64,000 nt of DNA. It comes from Cafeteria roenbergensis. Lineage: Eukaryota > Sar > Bigyra > Bicosoecida > Cafeteriaceae. The stretch is from positions 1 to 64,000 of the forward strand of contig VLTN01000077.1 in the NCBI GenBank assembly GCA_008330645.1, written 5' to 3'. The notes under the pieces were generated by a model, which was not told where the DNA came from, made no database searches, and saw only the letters and a program-made list of their open reading frames with translations. Of the stretch, positions 42,383-50,956 are shown piece after piece. Numbering within the stretch: the stretch's first letter is position 1; every line of letters begins with the position of its first letter. The translations under genes and the position numbers were made by a program.

Positions 42383-43879
42383 TCACGCGGTCTGGCGGGC
42401 GCGCGTCATCGCAAGGGCAGTTGCCACGGCAGCCGCAGCTCCCGCGGCCGCCAGGGCAGCCCACACGAACATCTTGCGCGTGGGCGCCTCGCCGTCCCGC
42501 GCCTCCGCCCGCGTTGCCGCCGCCGGCGTGTCGAGGCGCAGCGGCGCCCCCAGGTCTGCCGGGATGCTAGTCTCCGCAAATAGCGACGCGATGGTCTCGC
42601 GCTCGCGCACGCGCTGCACCACCGCAGGCGCGCCCGGGCCAGCGCGGCGGCGCAGCAGCAGCTCCGGTGCGCGCAGCTTGCCGTTGTACTGGAAGCCCAT
42701 TGAGTGCGAGTGCGCGCCGGAGTCGTGCACCACGAACAGGTCGCCCACCCCGGCAGAGGCGGGCAGGGGGCGCTGCTTGGCAAACCAGTCGTTGTTCTCG
42801 CACAGCGTGCCCACCACGTTGAGGGGCTCGGCGGCGGGGTCGTCGGCGTCCTCCGGGGTGGGCTTCCCCGCCACGCTGATGTGGTGGTAGGCGCCGTACA
42901 TCCCCGGGCGCATCAGGTTGCTCATGCACGCGTCCAGCCCGCAGTAGCGCTGCCCGAAGGCGCGCTTCACCACGTGGCAGCGGGCCACGAGCCAGCCGAA
43001 GGGCCCGGTGACGTATCTTCCGTTCTCCATGTAGAGCCGCGGGAGGGCGCCGGCGAGGCCGAGGCGGGCGGCCTCGGCGTCCATCACGCCGCGGAGGCGC
43101 TTGGCGAGGCGGGAAGGGTCGTTCTCGGGCTCCCCAGCCCGGTAGGGGATGCCGAGGCCGCCGCCAATGTTGATGAAGGCCCAGTCCTCCCGGGCGATGC
43201 CGGCGCCGCTCGCCACCTCGGCGAGCGCCTGCAGCAGCACCGAGACGGTCTCCGTCCAGTAGTCGTCCGACATGACGCAGCTGCCCGTCATCATGTGCAG
43301 CCCGAACCGCGTCGCTCCGAGCGCCTTGGCGCGGCTGTAGGCTGCGAGCAGGTCCTCGCGCGGAACGCCGAACTTGGCGTCCGGGCCCCCCAGCACGTTC
43401 GACGCCGTCTCCGAGTCCGTGCGCCCCAGCCCGGGGTTGAAGCGGAAGCAGATGAGCTTCGGGAAGGGCAGCCCGGCGCCCTTGCACACGCCCGCGAGGT
43501 CCTCCACGAGCGAAATGTCGTCCAGGTTGATCACCACGCCCTGCCTCGCCGCCGTCAGCAGGTCCGCCTTGGACGTGAAGTTAGACGTGTACATGACGTC
43601 CTCCGGCGCCACGCCAAGCTTGTCGGCCACGAAGAGCTCGCTCGCCGAGGAGCAGTCGAGCCCGCACCCGGCGCGAGTCAGGAGCCGCAGAATGGCCGGG
43701 TTGGGCAGCGCCTTGACCGCATAGAACTGCTTGAACCCCGGAAAGCTCCCCGCGAACGCCTTGATGAGCCCACGGGCCTGGTCCTCGATGCCGGCTTCGT
43801 CGTACAGCTGGAACGGGGTGCCGTGCTCCTTGGCAACCGCCTCGAGCTCGTCCGCCGAGAGGGGGCAAGGCTTGGGCAT
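42383..43879 (-). CDS. PLP-dependent decarboxylase, diaminopimelate-decarboxylase (LysA)-like, with C-terminal TM anchor
   Basis: Fold-type III PLP enzyme; the closest look is meso-diaminopimelate decarboxylase (last step of lysine synthesis), but ornithine/arginine relatives are not excluded. 498 aa from ATG 43879 (MPKPCPLSADELEAVAKEHG). PLP lysine is Lys56 in FYAVKALPNPAIL; substrate-loop and PLP-phosphate motifs GCGLDCSSASE, INIGGGLGIPYRAGEP, SNLMRPGMYGAYHHI, VGTLCENNDWFAKQ and HDSGAHSHSMGFQYNGKLRA follow in order. Unusually, the last ~30 residues form a hydrophobic helix (WAALAAAGAAAAVATALAM) capped by basic TRARQTA, like a tail anchor, which soluble LysA lacks. No plastid signal seen. 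Convergent with V-ATPase e. Confidence 0.85.
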   Translation of the reverse strand: MPKPCPLSADELEAVAKEHGTPFQLYDEAGIEDQARGLIKAFAGSFPGFKQFYAVKALPNPAILRLLTRAGCGLDCSSASELFVADKLGVAPEDVMYTSNFTSKADLLTAARQGVVINLDDISLVEDLAGVCKGAGLPFPKLICFRFNPGLGRTDSETASNVLGGPDAKFGVPREDLLAAYSRAKALGATRFGLHMMTGSCVMSDDYWTETVSVLLQALAEVASGAGIAREDWAFINIGGGLGIPYRAGEPENDPSRLAKRLRGVMDAEAARLGLAGALPRLYMENGRYVTGPFGWLVARCHVVKRAFGQRYCGLDACMSNLMRPGMYGAYHHISVAGKPTPEDADDPAAEPLNVVGTLCENNDWFAKQRPLPASAGVGDLFVVHDSGAHSHSMGFQYNGKLRAPELLLRRRAGPGAPAVVQRVRERETIASLFAETSIPADLGAPLRLDTPAAATRAEARDGEAPTRKMFVWAALAAAGAAAAVATALAMTRARQTA

Positions 43880-44770
43880 GCTCGCCCACCGAGCCTGGCA
43901 CAACGAGGCGAGCTGTCTTCCGCGACGCACGGAGCGGGTGCCTCACGTGCTGCCGCTGGGGCGCACCGCGCCCGTGGCGCGTGCTCAGTGACCCGCGGCA
44001 GAGCTCGAGACACGTCCGAGGTCGCCACGCCGCCTCCGCCTGTAGCGGCCAAGCTTCCCCGAACAGCGCGACACGCTGCACCAGTGCGCGACTTCCGCAC
44101 GGCAGCCTGCTCGGGGTCGCTGCCGGGCCGCGTTGATGCGCCGATTCCCCGGGGGGGGTGGGGGTAGCGGCGAGGCTTTTCCCGCCCGCCACGGAACTGC
44201 AAGCGCCGGCCCGCGCTCAGGATTGCACTGACGTGGCTCGCATCCGAAACAGAGCAACGCTGGCCTGCTCCACACTGGGGCCGGCGCTTGGCCCTGTGCG
44301 CGAGGGCGAGCGTGGCTGGCCAAACTTATGCCGGTCCGCAGCTCGGCGTGTTTCGCCGCCAGCAATTCGGGACGAAACACCCACGCAGGCAAGTTTAAAC
44401 AGACGAGCTCCGCCTTCCGCTCAACAGGTGCTCAGAGCGAACGGGGCCCTCTGACTGTTTTGAACTTGGCCCAACGCGAGACATGACTGCGACAGGCGTG
44501 TGTGCCTCCATGTTGCGAGGGCACCGACACCCCAGCTCTCTCGCTCGGCTCGCATTGCTTCGGGCGACTCCCAACAGCACCCCACCGCACTCCACCTACA
44601 AGTACTTCACGGGTGCCTGCTGAGAACCAGCACGGAGCCGGCCGCCGGCGACGCAAGCGCTGGCCTCCGCATCCTTGAGCGGGGCAGAATATTTATGCCC
44701 GCAGGGCCACCTGGCAAGCGCGCTCCGCGCCGGCGCCGGCCACTCGCAGGCGCGCGCCCAGCTTTGCGCA
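43880..44770. other. Divergent intergenic region, LysA-like / NudC
   Basis: 891 bp between divergent starts, somewhat less GC-rich than its neighbours around 44200-44600. No RNA gene or domain-bearing frame found. It holds the TATA-like element described separately. Confidence 0.4.
44689..44696 (+). promoter_or_regulatory. TATA-like element upstream of NudC
   Basis: ATATTTAT in otherwise GC-rich DNA, about 75 bp before the NudC start codon. It is the only such AT-rich box noticed close to a start codon here. Function inferred from position. Confidence 0.35.
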
Positions 44771-45859
44771 ATGGAAGACCCCCGCGTTGATGACATGCTG
44801 ATGGCCATCGCCAGGCAGCACACTCGCGGCATCGACCAGCTGCTCGACACTTTCTTCGGCTTCTTGCGGCGCAAGACCGATTTCTTCTCCGGCGCGGGAG
44901 AGGACCGCGCCAAGAAGGCGGTGCTGGATGCCATGTCGAGGCAGTTTGCGGCTGCCCAGCGGTCGCTGGCACAGCAGGCGGCTGCCAAGCATGACGAGGC
45001 CGAGAGGCTGCGGAAGCGCCGCGAGAAGGACGCCCTCGCAAAGGCCGAGGCGGAAGCGGCAGTGCGCGCCCGCCTCGAGGCCAAGGCGGCCGCCGATGCC
45101 AAGGCCGCGGCAGAGGCCGCTGCGGCTGCTGCGCCCGCGGCTGCAGCGGCAGCCGACGAGGACGACGTGCTGGAGCCCTCGGCGGACGGCTCCTTCGACC
45201 TGAGCGCGCCGAAAAAGGCTGCCCCCGCTGCCGCCGCGGCCGCGGCGGCCAGCTCCGGTGCGAAGGCAGACGCCCCCGCGGCGAAAGAAGAGGGGGAAGA
45301 GGCTGCCTCCGGGGAGGGCGGGATTCCCCCGAGCGAGGGCAACGGATACAGCCGCGACCTGTACTCCTGGACGCAGACGCTCAAGGAGGTGACCATCACT
45401 GTGCCGGTTCCCGCAGGCACGCGCGGCAAGGACCTGAGCGTGTCGTTCAAGCCTGAGACCCTGTCGGTGGGGCTCAAGGGCGCGGCCAGCGTTCTGGACG
45501 GCCCGCTCTTCGCAGCGGTCGCCGTGGCCGACTGCACGTGGACCATTGAGGACGCACCTGCCAGCGCTGGCGGCGGAAGGCTCGTGACGGTGATGCTGGC
45601 CAAGGCCTACGGCATGGCGTGGTGGCCGCATGTCGTGACGACGGAGCCCAAGCTCGACCTGAGCAAGGTGGAGCCTGAGAACAGCAACCTCGGGGACCTG
45701 GACGCGGAGACGCGCAAGACGGTGGAGAAGATGATGTTTGACTCGAGGCAGAAGGCCATGGGGAAGCCCACGTCGGACGAGCTGGAGCGGCAGCGCGTGC
45801 TTGAGCGCTTCATGAAGCAGCACCCCGAAATGGACTTCTCTCAGGCCAAGATCTCCTGA
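44771..45859 (+). CDS. NUDC: NudC nuclear-distribution / HSP90 co-chaperone protein
   Basis: CS-domain protein that aids dynein/dynactin function and acts with HSP90. 362 aa from ATG 44771 (MEDPRVDDMLMAIARQHTRG); the frame is open 32 codons further upstream, but this ATG matches the family start. The N-terminal helical region (LLDTFFGFLRRKTDFFSG) is typical, followed by a Lys/Ala/Glu coiled coil. The CS domain lies at about 200-290 (YSWTQTLKEVTITVPVPAGT, DLSVSFKPETLSVGLKG, DCTWTIED), and the conserved C-terminus reads GKPTSDELERQRVLERFMKQ, HPEMDFSQAKIS. Length is close to animal NudC. Single exon; convergent with eL21. Confidence 0.95.
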   Translation: MEDPRVDDMLMAIARQHTRGIDQLLDTFFGFLRRKTDFFSGAGEDRAKKAVLDAMSRQFAAAQRSLAQQAAAKHDEAERLRKRREKDALAKAEAEAAVRARLEAKAAADAKAAAEAAAAAAPAAAAAADEDDVLEPSADGSFDLSAPKKAAPAAAAAAAASSGAKADAPAAKEEGEEAASGEGGIPPSEGNGYSRDLYSWTQTLKEVTITVPVPAGTRGKDLSVSFKPETLSVGLKGAASVLDGPLFAAVAVADCTWTIEDAPASAGGGRLVTVMLAKAYGMAWWPHVVTTEPKLDLSKVEPENSNLGDLDAETRKTVEKMMFDSRQKAMGKPTSDELERQRVLERFMKQHPEMDFSQAKIS

Positions 45860-46080
45860 GCCCGTGCGATAGCGCTGCGCGTTTGAGGCTTGCGTGTGAG
45901 GCCGGGCGGACCAAGTGGAATCCGGCGAACAACCATTCACGCTGTCCGCTCTCCGTCGTGCGGGGGTTGCTTGCGGCGAGGCAAACGCACAAACGATTGC
46001 AACCTCAGTGGCGGCACCCGTACTGGTCTGTTGCGTCTGCCACCCAAGCGGCACACAGAAACGCTGGACACTCCGCATGC

Positions 46081-46954
46081 TCAGAGCAGCTCGTTGAACA
46101 CCTTGGGGCGCACGACGATGGGCAGCTTGTCGCCGCGGCACTCGGCGGTCACGAAGTAGCCGGCCTTGGGCTGGGTGGGGAAGCGCTTGATCTGCTCGAT
46201 GGGGGCCTTGATGCCGGTCTTCTTGGCGGCCTCCTTGATGGCACCGATCTTCTGGACGCGGGCGAGGAAGCCGGCGCGGCACTTGGAGTGGCGCACGTGC
46301 TCAACGCGCACGTGGATGCGCTTCTTGAGGATGCGGCTGCGCACCTGCTTGTTCACCTCCACGCCGATGGACGACGGGGTCACGTTGAACACGATGCCGG
46401 TGCGGCCATGGTAGAAGCGGTGGGGCATGCCCTTCTGCTGGGCAGAGTTGGCCACAACGTCGACGTAGTCACCCATCTTGTACACGGGCATGTACGTCTT
46501 GGAGATGGCGAGGGTGCCGGCCTTGCGGAACTTCCGCGAGAAGAGGTCGCGCGTGCGCGCGCGGTAACCGAAGCTGCGGGGTGAGGCAAGGCAAGGCAAG
46601 ATGCACCAGGAGAGCACTTGGACCTGCACAACAAGTCACACGCAGCCGACTGGCTACAGGGCTACAGGCGAGCCTGCTGCGGCCGCGGATGCCGAGGCTG
46701 CAAGGCCTTGTCCCCGAGCCCAGAAACAAGCTCCCCACCCGCCTTCCGAGCGCCACCGGCGCAGCCCACGCTGCCATTCCCCGGGGGCTCAAGCCACTCG
46801 CTTGCACCAGCAGAGCGAGGGCCGCGCGCCAGTCCGGGGCACACCTGCCAGCGGGCGCGGCGCCGCGGGCTCGACGAAAAAGACTGAAGGCCAAGCAAAG
46901 CCGACTCGGGCTCGGCGCCTCGGCGGCTTGCCAGACCGCTCACCTGTGCGGCAT
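46081..46954 (-). CDS. RPL21: 60S ribosomal protein eL21, with an 11-nt first coding exon
   Basis: Structural protein of the large ribosomal subunit. Exon 1 is only 11 nt (46954-46944, ATGCCGCACAG), then a 370-nt intron (GTGAGC...CCCGCAG), then exon 2 46573-46081; 167 aa. The join gives MPHSFGYRARTRDLFSRKFR, the expected eL21 start, which exon 2 alone lacks. Other signatures: YKMGDYVDVV, KGMPHRFYHGRTGIVFNV, GVEVNKQV, KKRIHVRVEHVRHSKCR. A short first exon with a long first intron is common in ribosomal protein genes. Divergent from the gamma-glutamyl-hydrolase-like gene. Confidence 0.96.
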
Positions 46955-47341
46955 TCTGCAAAGTCGGGGGAAACAGGCAGACGACGAGCGACGGAAGGCC
47001 AGGTGGCAAGCAGTGGGGCTCGGCGAGGCTCGGGCGGGCCGCAAAGGAGGGCGCGAGGCAGCTCGGACCAGCGCGATCGCCCAGGCCGCCCTCGCCGGCG
47101 CCCCGGAGCCCGGAGGGCCTCCCCCCGCCCAGTTCCCAACGGAATGCGCCGATTCAGCCGCCTGGGGCCGTCAAACGGGCCTGCTCTCACCTCCCCACAG
47201 ACCAGCGGACGGGTGCGAGGCGCCCCTTGACGGCAAACGCAGGAAAAGCTCTGCAACCATGGTTCGCGACGTCAGCGAGCAGAGCAACTCGCACAGAGCA
47301 GCCGCGAGCCGCAATCCCCACCAGCGCGTGGCGCTGAGGCG
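46955..47341. promoter_or_regulatory. Divergent promoter region, eL21 / gamma-glutamyl hydrolase-like
   Basis: 387 bp containing both promoters. Open frames cross it but encode Arg/Gly/Pro-rich shadows. No motif recognised. Confidence 0.35.
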
Positions 47342-49411
47342 ATGCGGCTCGCCCTCGCTGTGCTGGCGTGCTGTGCCGCCGCCCTGGCTCACGGGGCGGG
47401 GACGGAGCAGCGTGCGGGGCGCCGCGCCGGACTGGGCGCTGCGGCTCGCTCCAAGCGCGCGCACACGCTGGCGCCCTCGGGAGCTATGGGCGGCGACGAT
47501 GTGCGCTTCTCGGGCGTACTGAGCAGCTCCACGCACGGCCTTGCTGACGCGTCCGCGCTGTCGAACCCTGTGGCGTTCAATGCGCACCAGGCGACGGCTC
47601 AGGAGGAGGCAGAGCGCTTGCACGCGGACTTGGGCCGCCGCCACGGCCAGGACGAGAGCTCGCTGTACGCATCAGCGGAGGGGCCACTGAGCACGGGGCA
47701 GGCCGAGGGCGAGAACCTGCTGGCAGCCGCAGAGCGGGCCGGGATGGGCCCGGAGCCGAGCACTGCTGACCTGCTTGAGGAGTCGTCCCGGCTCTCCGCC
47801 AAGGCCAGGCAGCAGACCGAGGAGCAGCGCGCCAGTGAACCTGGGAACGGGGGGACGGACGCGGCTGGGGCAACGCCCCTGCTGCCCACGGGTGGTGAGG
47901 GCAACGTGACCGCATCCCCTGTGGAGTCCTCCGACCCGCCGGCTGTGAATGGTTCGGACGCCGCTGCGCCGCAGCCTGCGGCCAACGGAACCGCCCAGGT
48001 GGCCGCCGAGGGCCCTGAGGAGCCGTCCTTCGTCGCCAGAAAGGCGCTCCCGGGCCTGGAGGGGCCGTGGGTGGGCATCCTGGCCTCGCCGTCGGAAGTG
48101 CAGTGCGACGACGCAGCGACCGAGCTGAGGAGCACGGAGGGGGGCCTGTTCGGGGGGCCGACCATCCCCTCGTCCTGCTTCAACGAGTACTACGCCCAGT
48201 GGGTGGAGGCGGCCGGCGCGCGGGCATTTGCCATCCCCTTCGACGCCAGCGACGAGCTGCTGGAGCTCGTGGTCACAGGCGCCTCTGCCATTGTCTGGCC
48301 GGGAGGGGACCTCGTCCTTGACCCGAACACCACATTCTACCAGACCGCCCGCCGTCTCCTGGACCTGGTGATCAACGCCAACCGCCAGGGCCGCCTGATG
48401 CCGCTGCTTGGCATTTGCCAGGGGCACGAACTCATGGCCGCGCTGGTCCACGGCTCGCCGTCCATCCTGCGCATCGGCGCCTTCCAAGCCCGCTCCGTGG
48501 TCCTGCAGCAACGGCTGAGCGCGGAGGCGCAGCAGAGCGAGCTGCTCGCCACGCTCGGACACGAGCACACCAGCATGCTGGCCAACCTGCCCGTGGCGCT
48601 CCACATCAACAGCGACGGCGTCGACCCCGCTGCCTTTCGTGAGAGCCGCAACCTTGCCGCCCTCTTCCGCGTCGTGGCCACGGCCACGGACGTCAACCAG
48701 CAGAGCATGGTCTCGATCATGGAGGCCCGCACCATGCCGCTCATCGGAATCCAGTGGCACCCGGAGCGCTCCCAGTTTGACTGGCGCCCCTCCATCAAGG
48801 CCCCCCACGGCCCCGAGGCAATCGCCTTCGCCGCCGGGCTCGCTGACGCGTTCGTCAACATCGCGCGCCTCAGCCCGCACTCCATGAGCACTGAGCAGCA
48901 CAGGCGCATGGTCCTGCAGACCGCAACGCGCGCGGCCAAGCGGGTGTCCATGGGCGATCTTGAGACCAGCGTGACGGCTCTCCTCTTCGACCCACCGACG
49001 CCGACCGCTGCCGAGGACGGCTCCAGGACGGTCCTGGGCGGCCATGCGTGGAGGCTGCCAGCCGACCAGGTGACGGACCACTCCGCCCAGCAGCCGGCAG
49101 CCGCGACGAACGTCACGGCCAACGCGACGCTGGCTGACGCCCCGGCAGATGAGGCAGCTGAGGCCGAGGGCGCAGAGGCGCAGGCGGAGGCAGCTGCGGA
49201 GGCAGAGGCAGAGGCCGAAGCTGGGGCTGAGGCAGAGGCAGAGGCCGAAGCTGGGGCTGAGGCAGAGGCAGAGGCCGAAGCTGGGGCAGAGGCAGAGGCC
49301 GAAGCTGGGGCTGAGGCTGCAGCTGGGGCTGATGCCGCGGAGCAGGACATGTCCTTGCTGCAAAGGGTGGCGACGGCGGCCGGCAGCCTCCGCTCTGCGC
49401 TCTTGGGCTAG
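47342..49411 (+). CDS. GGH: Gamma-glutamyl hydrolase-like, secreted or lysosomal
   Basis: Class-I glutamine-amidotransferase-fold peptidase that trims poly-gamma-glutamate from folates in lysosomes or vacuoles. 689 aa, single exon. The N-terminus MRLALAVLACCAAALAHGAG is a signal peptide. Catalytic domain at about 237-515: WVGILASPSEVQ, FNEYYAQWVEAAGARAFAIP, AIVWPGGDLVL, nucleophile Cys in LLGICQGHEL, and catalytic His-Glu in IGIQWHPERSQFDW. A ~215-residue Ser/Glu-rich N-terminal extension and a ~170-residue Ala/Glu repeat tail roughly double the usual 320-residue length. N-glycosylation sequons flank the domain. A different gamma-glutamyl substrate is possible. Confidence 0.88.
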   Translation: MRLALAVLACCAAALAHGAGTEQRAGRRAGLGAAARSKRAHTLAPSGAMGGDDVRFSGVLSSSTHGLADASALSNPVAFNAHQATAQEEAERLHADLGRRHGQDESSLYASAEGPLSTGQAEGENLLAAAERAGMGPEPSTADLLEESSRLSAKARQQTEEQRASEPGNGGTDAAGATPLLPTGGEGNVTASPVESSDPPAVNGSDAAAPQPAANGTAQVAAEGPEEPSFVARKALPGLEGPWVGILASPSEVQCDDAATELRSTEGGLFGGPTIPSSCFNEYYAQWVEAAGARAFAIPFDASDELLELVVTGASAIVWPGGDLVLDPNTTFYQTARRLLDLVINANRQGRLMPLLGICQGHELMAALVHGSPSILRIGAFQARSVVLQQRLSAEAQQSELLATLGHEHTSMLANLPVALHINSDGVDPAAFRESRNLAALFRVVATATDVNQQSMVSIMEARTMPLIGIQWHPERSQFDWRPSIKAPHGPEAIAFAAGLADAFVNIARLSPHSMSTEQHRRMVLQTATRAAKRVSMGDLETSVTALLFDPPTPTAAEDGSRTVLGGHAWRLPADQVTDHSAQQPAAATNVTANATLADAPADEAAEAEGAEAQAEAAAEAEAEAEAGAEAEAEAEAGAEAEAEAEAGAEAEAEAGAEAAAGADAAEQDMSLLQRVATAAGSLRSALLG
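49201..49314 (+). repeat. 30-bp coding repeat (AEAEAEAGAE tail)
   Basis: Three 30-bp copies at 49201, 49231 and 49261 and a shortened 24-bp copy at 49291, encoding an alternating Ala/Glu/Gly tail near the C-terminus of the gamma-glutamyl-hydrolase-like protein. All unit lengths keep the frame. Confidence 0.92.
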
Positions 49412-49609
49412 GCCCGCAGGCCCGGCAGCGGGATGTTCATGGGCTGGCTGCGGCACACGACCAAGCTGGCTGCCCCTCGTAGTTGCGTGACCGATTCGTT
49501 TGTGCATCGCGCGGTGAAATGTTGCACGAGGCTTGCAGAGCAGCGGCACTTGCACATGCGCGCCTCTCAGCACCCGCCCAGCGCGCCGGCGGGCCAGCCA
49601 CCGAGGCTG

Positions 49610-50692
49610 ATGGCAGACGCAACAGCCCAGCCCGCCCGGAAAAAACGCGCACGCAGCCCTGTCGCCGAGGCTGAGACACCGCTGTTTGCCTGCTACTTGC
49701 TGCGCTCGGAAGCGTCCCCATCCCGCACGTACGTCGGGTTCACGGTGGACCCACACCGCCGCCTTCGCCAGCACAATGGAGAAACTGTGAGCGGCGCTCG
49801 CCGTACCTCGCGGGGGCGCCCGTGGGCGATGGTGTGCTGCGTGTTCGGCTTCCCGAGCAAGGTCGCGGCGCTGCAATTTGAGTGGGCGTGGCAACACCCT
49901 GGGCTGAGCCGGGCAACGAAGGAAGCAACAGCGGGCCTTTGGCGCAAGACTGGCTTCCGCTCCAGGCTGGCCGTTCTGTCCCGCATGCTGGGCTGCAGCC
50001 CTTGGCGCCGCATGCCACTCTATGTGGTTGCTGCGTCATCGGCGGTGGCGGGCCTCCTCGGCCCGCTGATGCCAGTGCCACACCACGGCACGCCCACCGA
50101 CGCGGCTGTGCAACGGGGTAGTTGCGGGTCGTCTGCCCTGGGCCTTTCAGCTCAGCTGCGCGTCGAGGTGGGGGAAGACTGTCCGTGGCAGCTGGTGTTC
50201 TCTCCAAGCGCGCCGGGGCCCGACCCCGCCGCCTCCCCTCCGGAAGCGAAACCGTCAACGAAGGGTCTCGTGGCCCTGCTGCACGGCCTGACCGGCGGGG
50301 CGGGGACAGCAGCGGATCCGCGCTCGACGGAGGGGTGCCCGGGCTGTCGGCTTGCCGGCCATCCGCGCCCGGCGGCCGCGGCATGGACGCGGTGCCCCTG
50401 GAATGAGTGCGGGGCGATGTTTCACGTCATTTGTTGTGCCTTGGCAGCAGGCTCCGACCCGGCCTCGCCGTCTGGGCCGCTTGTCCCAGAGGCGGGCTCG
50501 TGTCCGGCCTGCGGCAAGGCCTTCCCCTGGGCACTCGCAGTCAGAGGCGCGACGAAGCGCAGCCCCGCCGTGGATAGTGGGGCGTCACGGTCCTCCCCTC
50601 CCGCAGCGGCATCGCCCCCAGCTCCTGGAGATCGCGCGCAGTCGTCGCAAGCGGCCGCAGCGGCAGGCGTGATTGATCTGCTCAGCCCCTGA
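49610..50692 (+). CDS. SLX1: SLX1 structure-specific endonuclease catalytic subunit
   Basis: Nuclear GIY-YIG nuclease that, with SLX4, resolves Holliday junctions and branched DNA. 360 aa from ATG 49610 (MADATAQPARKKRARS), starting with a basic stretch that could be a nuclear signal. GIY-YIG domain at about 25-110: FACYLLRS, RTYVGFTVDPHRRLRQHNGE (catalytic Arg), RPWAMVCCVFGFPSKVAALQ, then FEWAWQHP (metal-binding Glu). A C-terminal RING-like zinc finger at about 240-305 (CPGCRLAGHP, CPWNECGAMFHVICCA, GSCPACGKAFPWA) is standard for SLX1. Single exon, 198 bp downstream of the GGH-like gene; convergent with the lectin gene. Confidence 0.95.
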   Translation: MADATAQPARKKRARSPVAEAETPLFACYLLRSEASPSRTYVGFTVDPHRRLRQHNGETVSGARRTSRGRPWAMVCCVFGFPSKVAALQFEWAWQHPGLSRATKEATAGLWRKTGFRSRLAVLSRMLGCSPWRRMPLYVVAASSAVAGLLGPLMPVPHHGTPTDAAVQRGSCGSSALGLSAQLRVEVGEDCPWQLVFSPSAPGPDPAASPPEAKPSTKGLVALLHGLTGGAGTAADPRSTEGCPGCRLAGHPRPAAAAWTRCPWNECGAMFHVICCALAAGSDPASPSGPLVPEAGSCPACGKAFPWALAVRGATKRSPAVDSGASRSSPPAAASPPAPGDRAQSSQAAAAAGVIDLLSP

Positions 50693-50956
50693 CGAGTCGC
50701 GCCCCGCCCGCACACCCTCCCGTTCGCTCGCTTGCGCCGTGGCGTGGCGGAGCAAGCCGTGCAGTGCCCCCCTGCGCCGGGGAGTGGTTGTGCGAAACGG
50801 CTGTGCCGCCCGAGACGCACGCAACCGGGCTATTGATGGAATGCTTGGGAAACGGGGAGCGGGGGGAGGGGGGGGGGCAAGGTAACGACGCAACCACGCA
50901 TTGAGCCAAACGCAAACACGTCCACGAATGCAGGCGCAGCCCCACCAACAGAGACA

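Noticed and set aside
42704-44167. 487-codon plus-strand frame opposite the LysA-like gene
   Set aside because: His/Glu/Val-rich mirror of a conserved enzyme; no domain.
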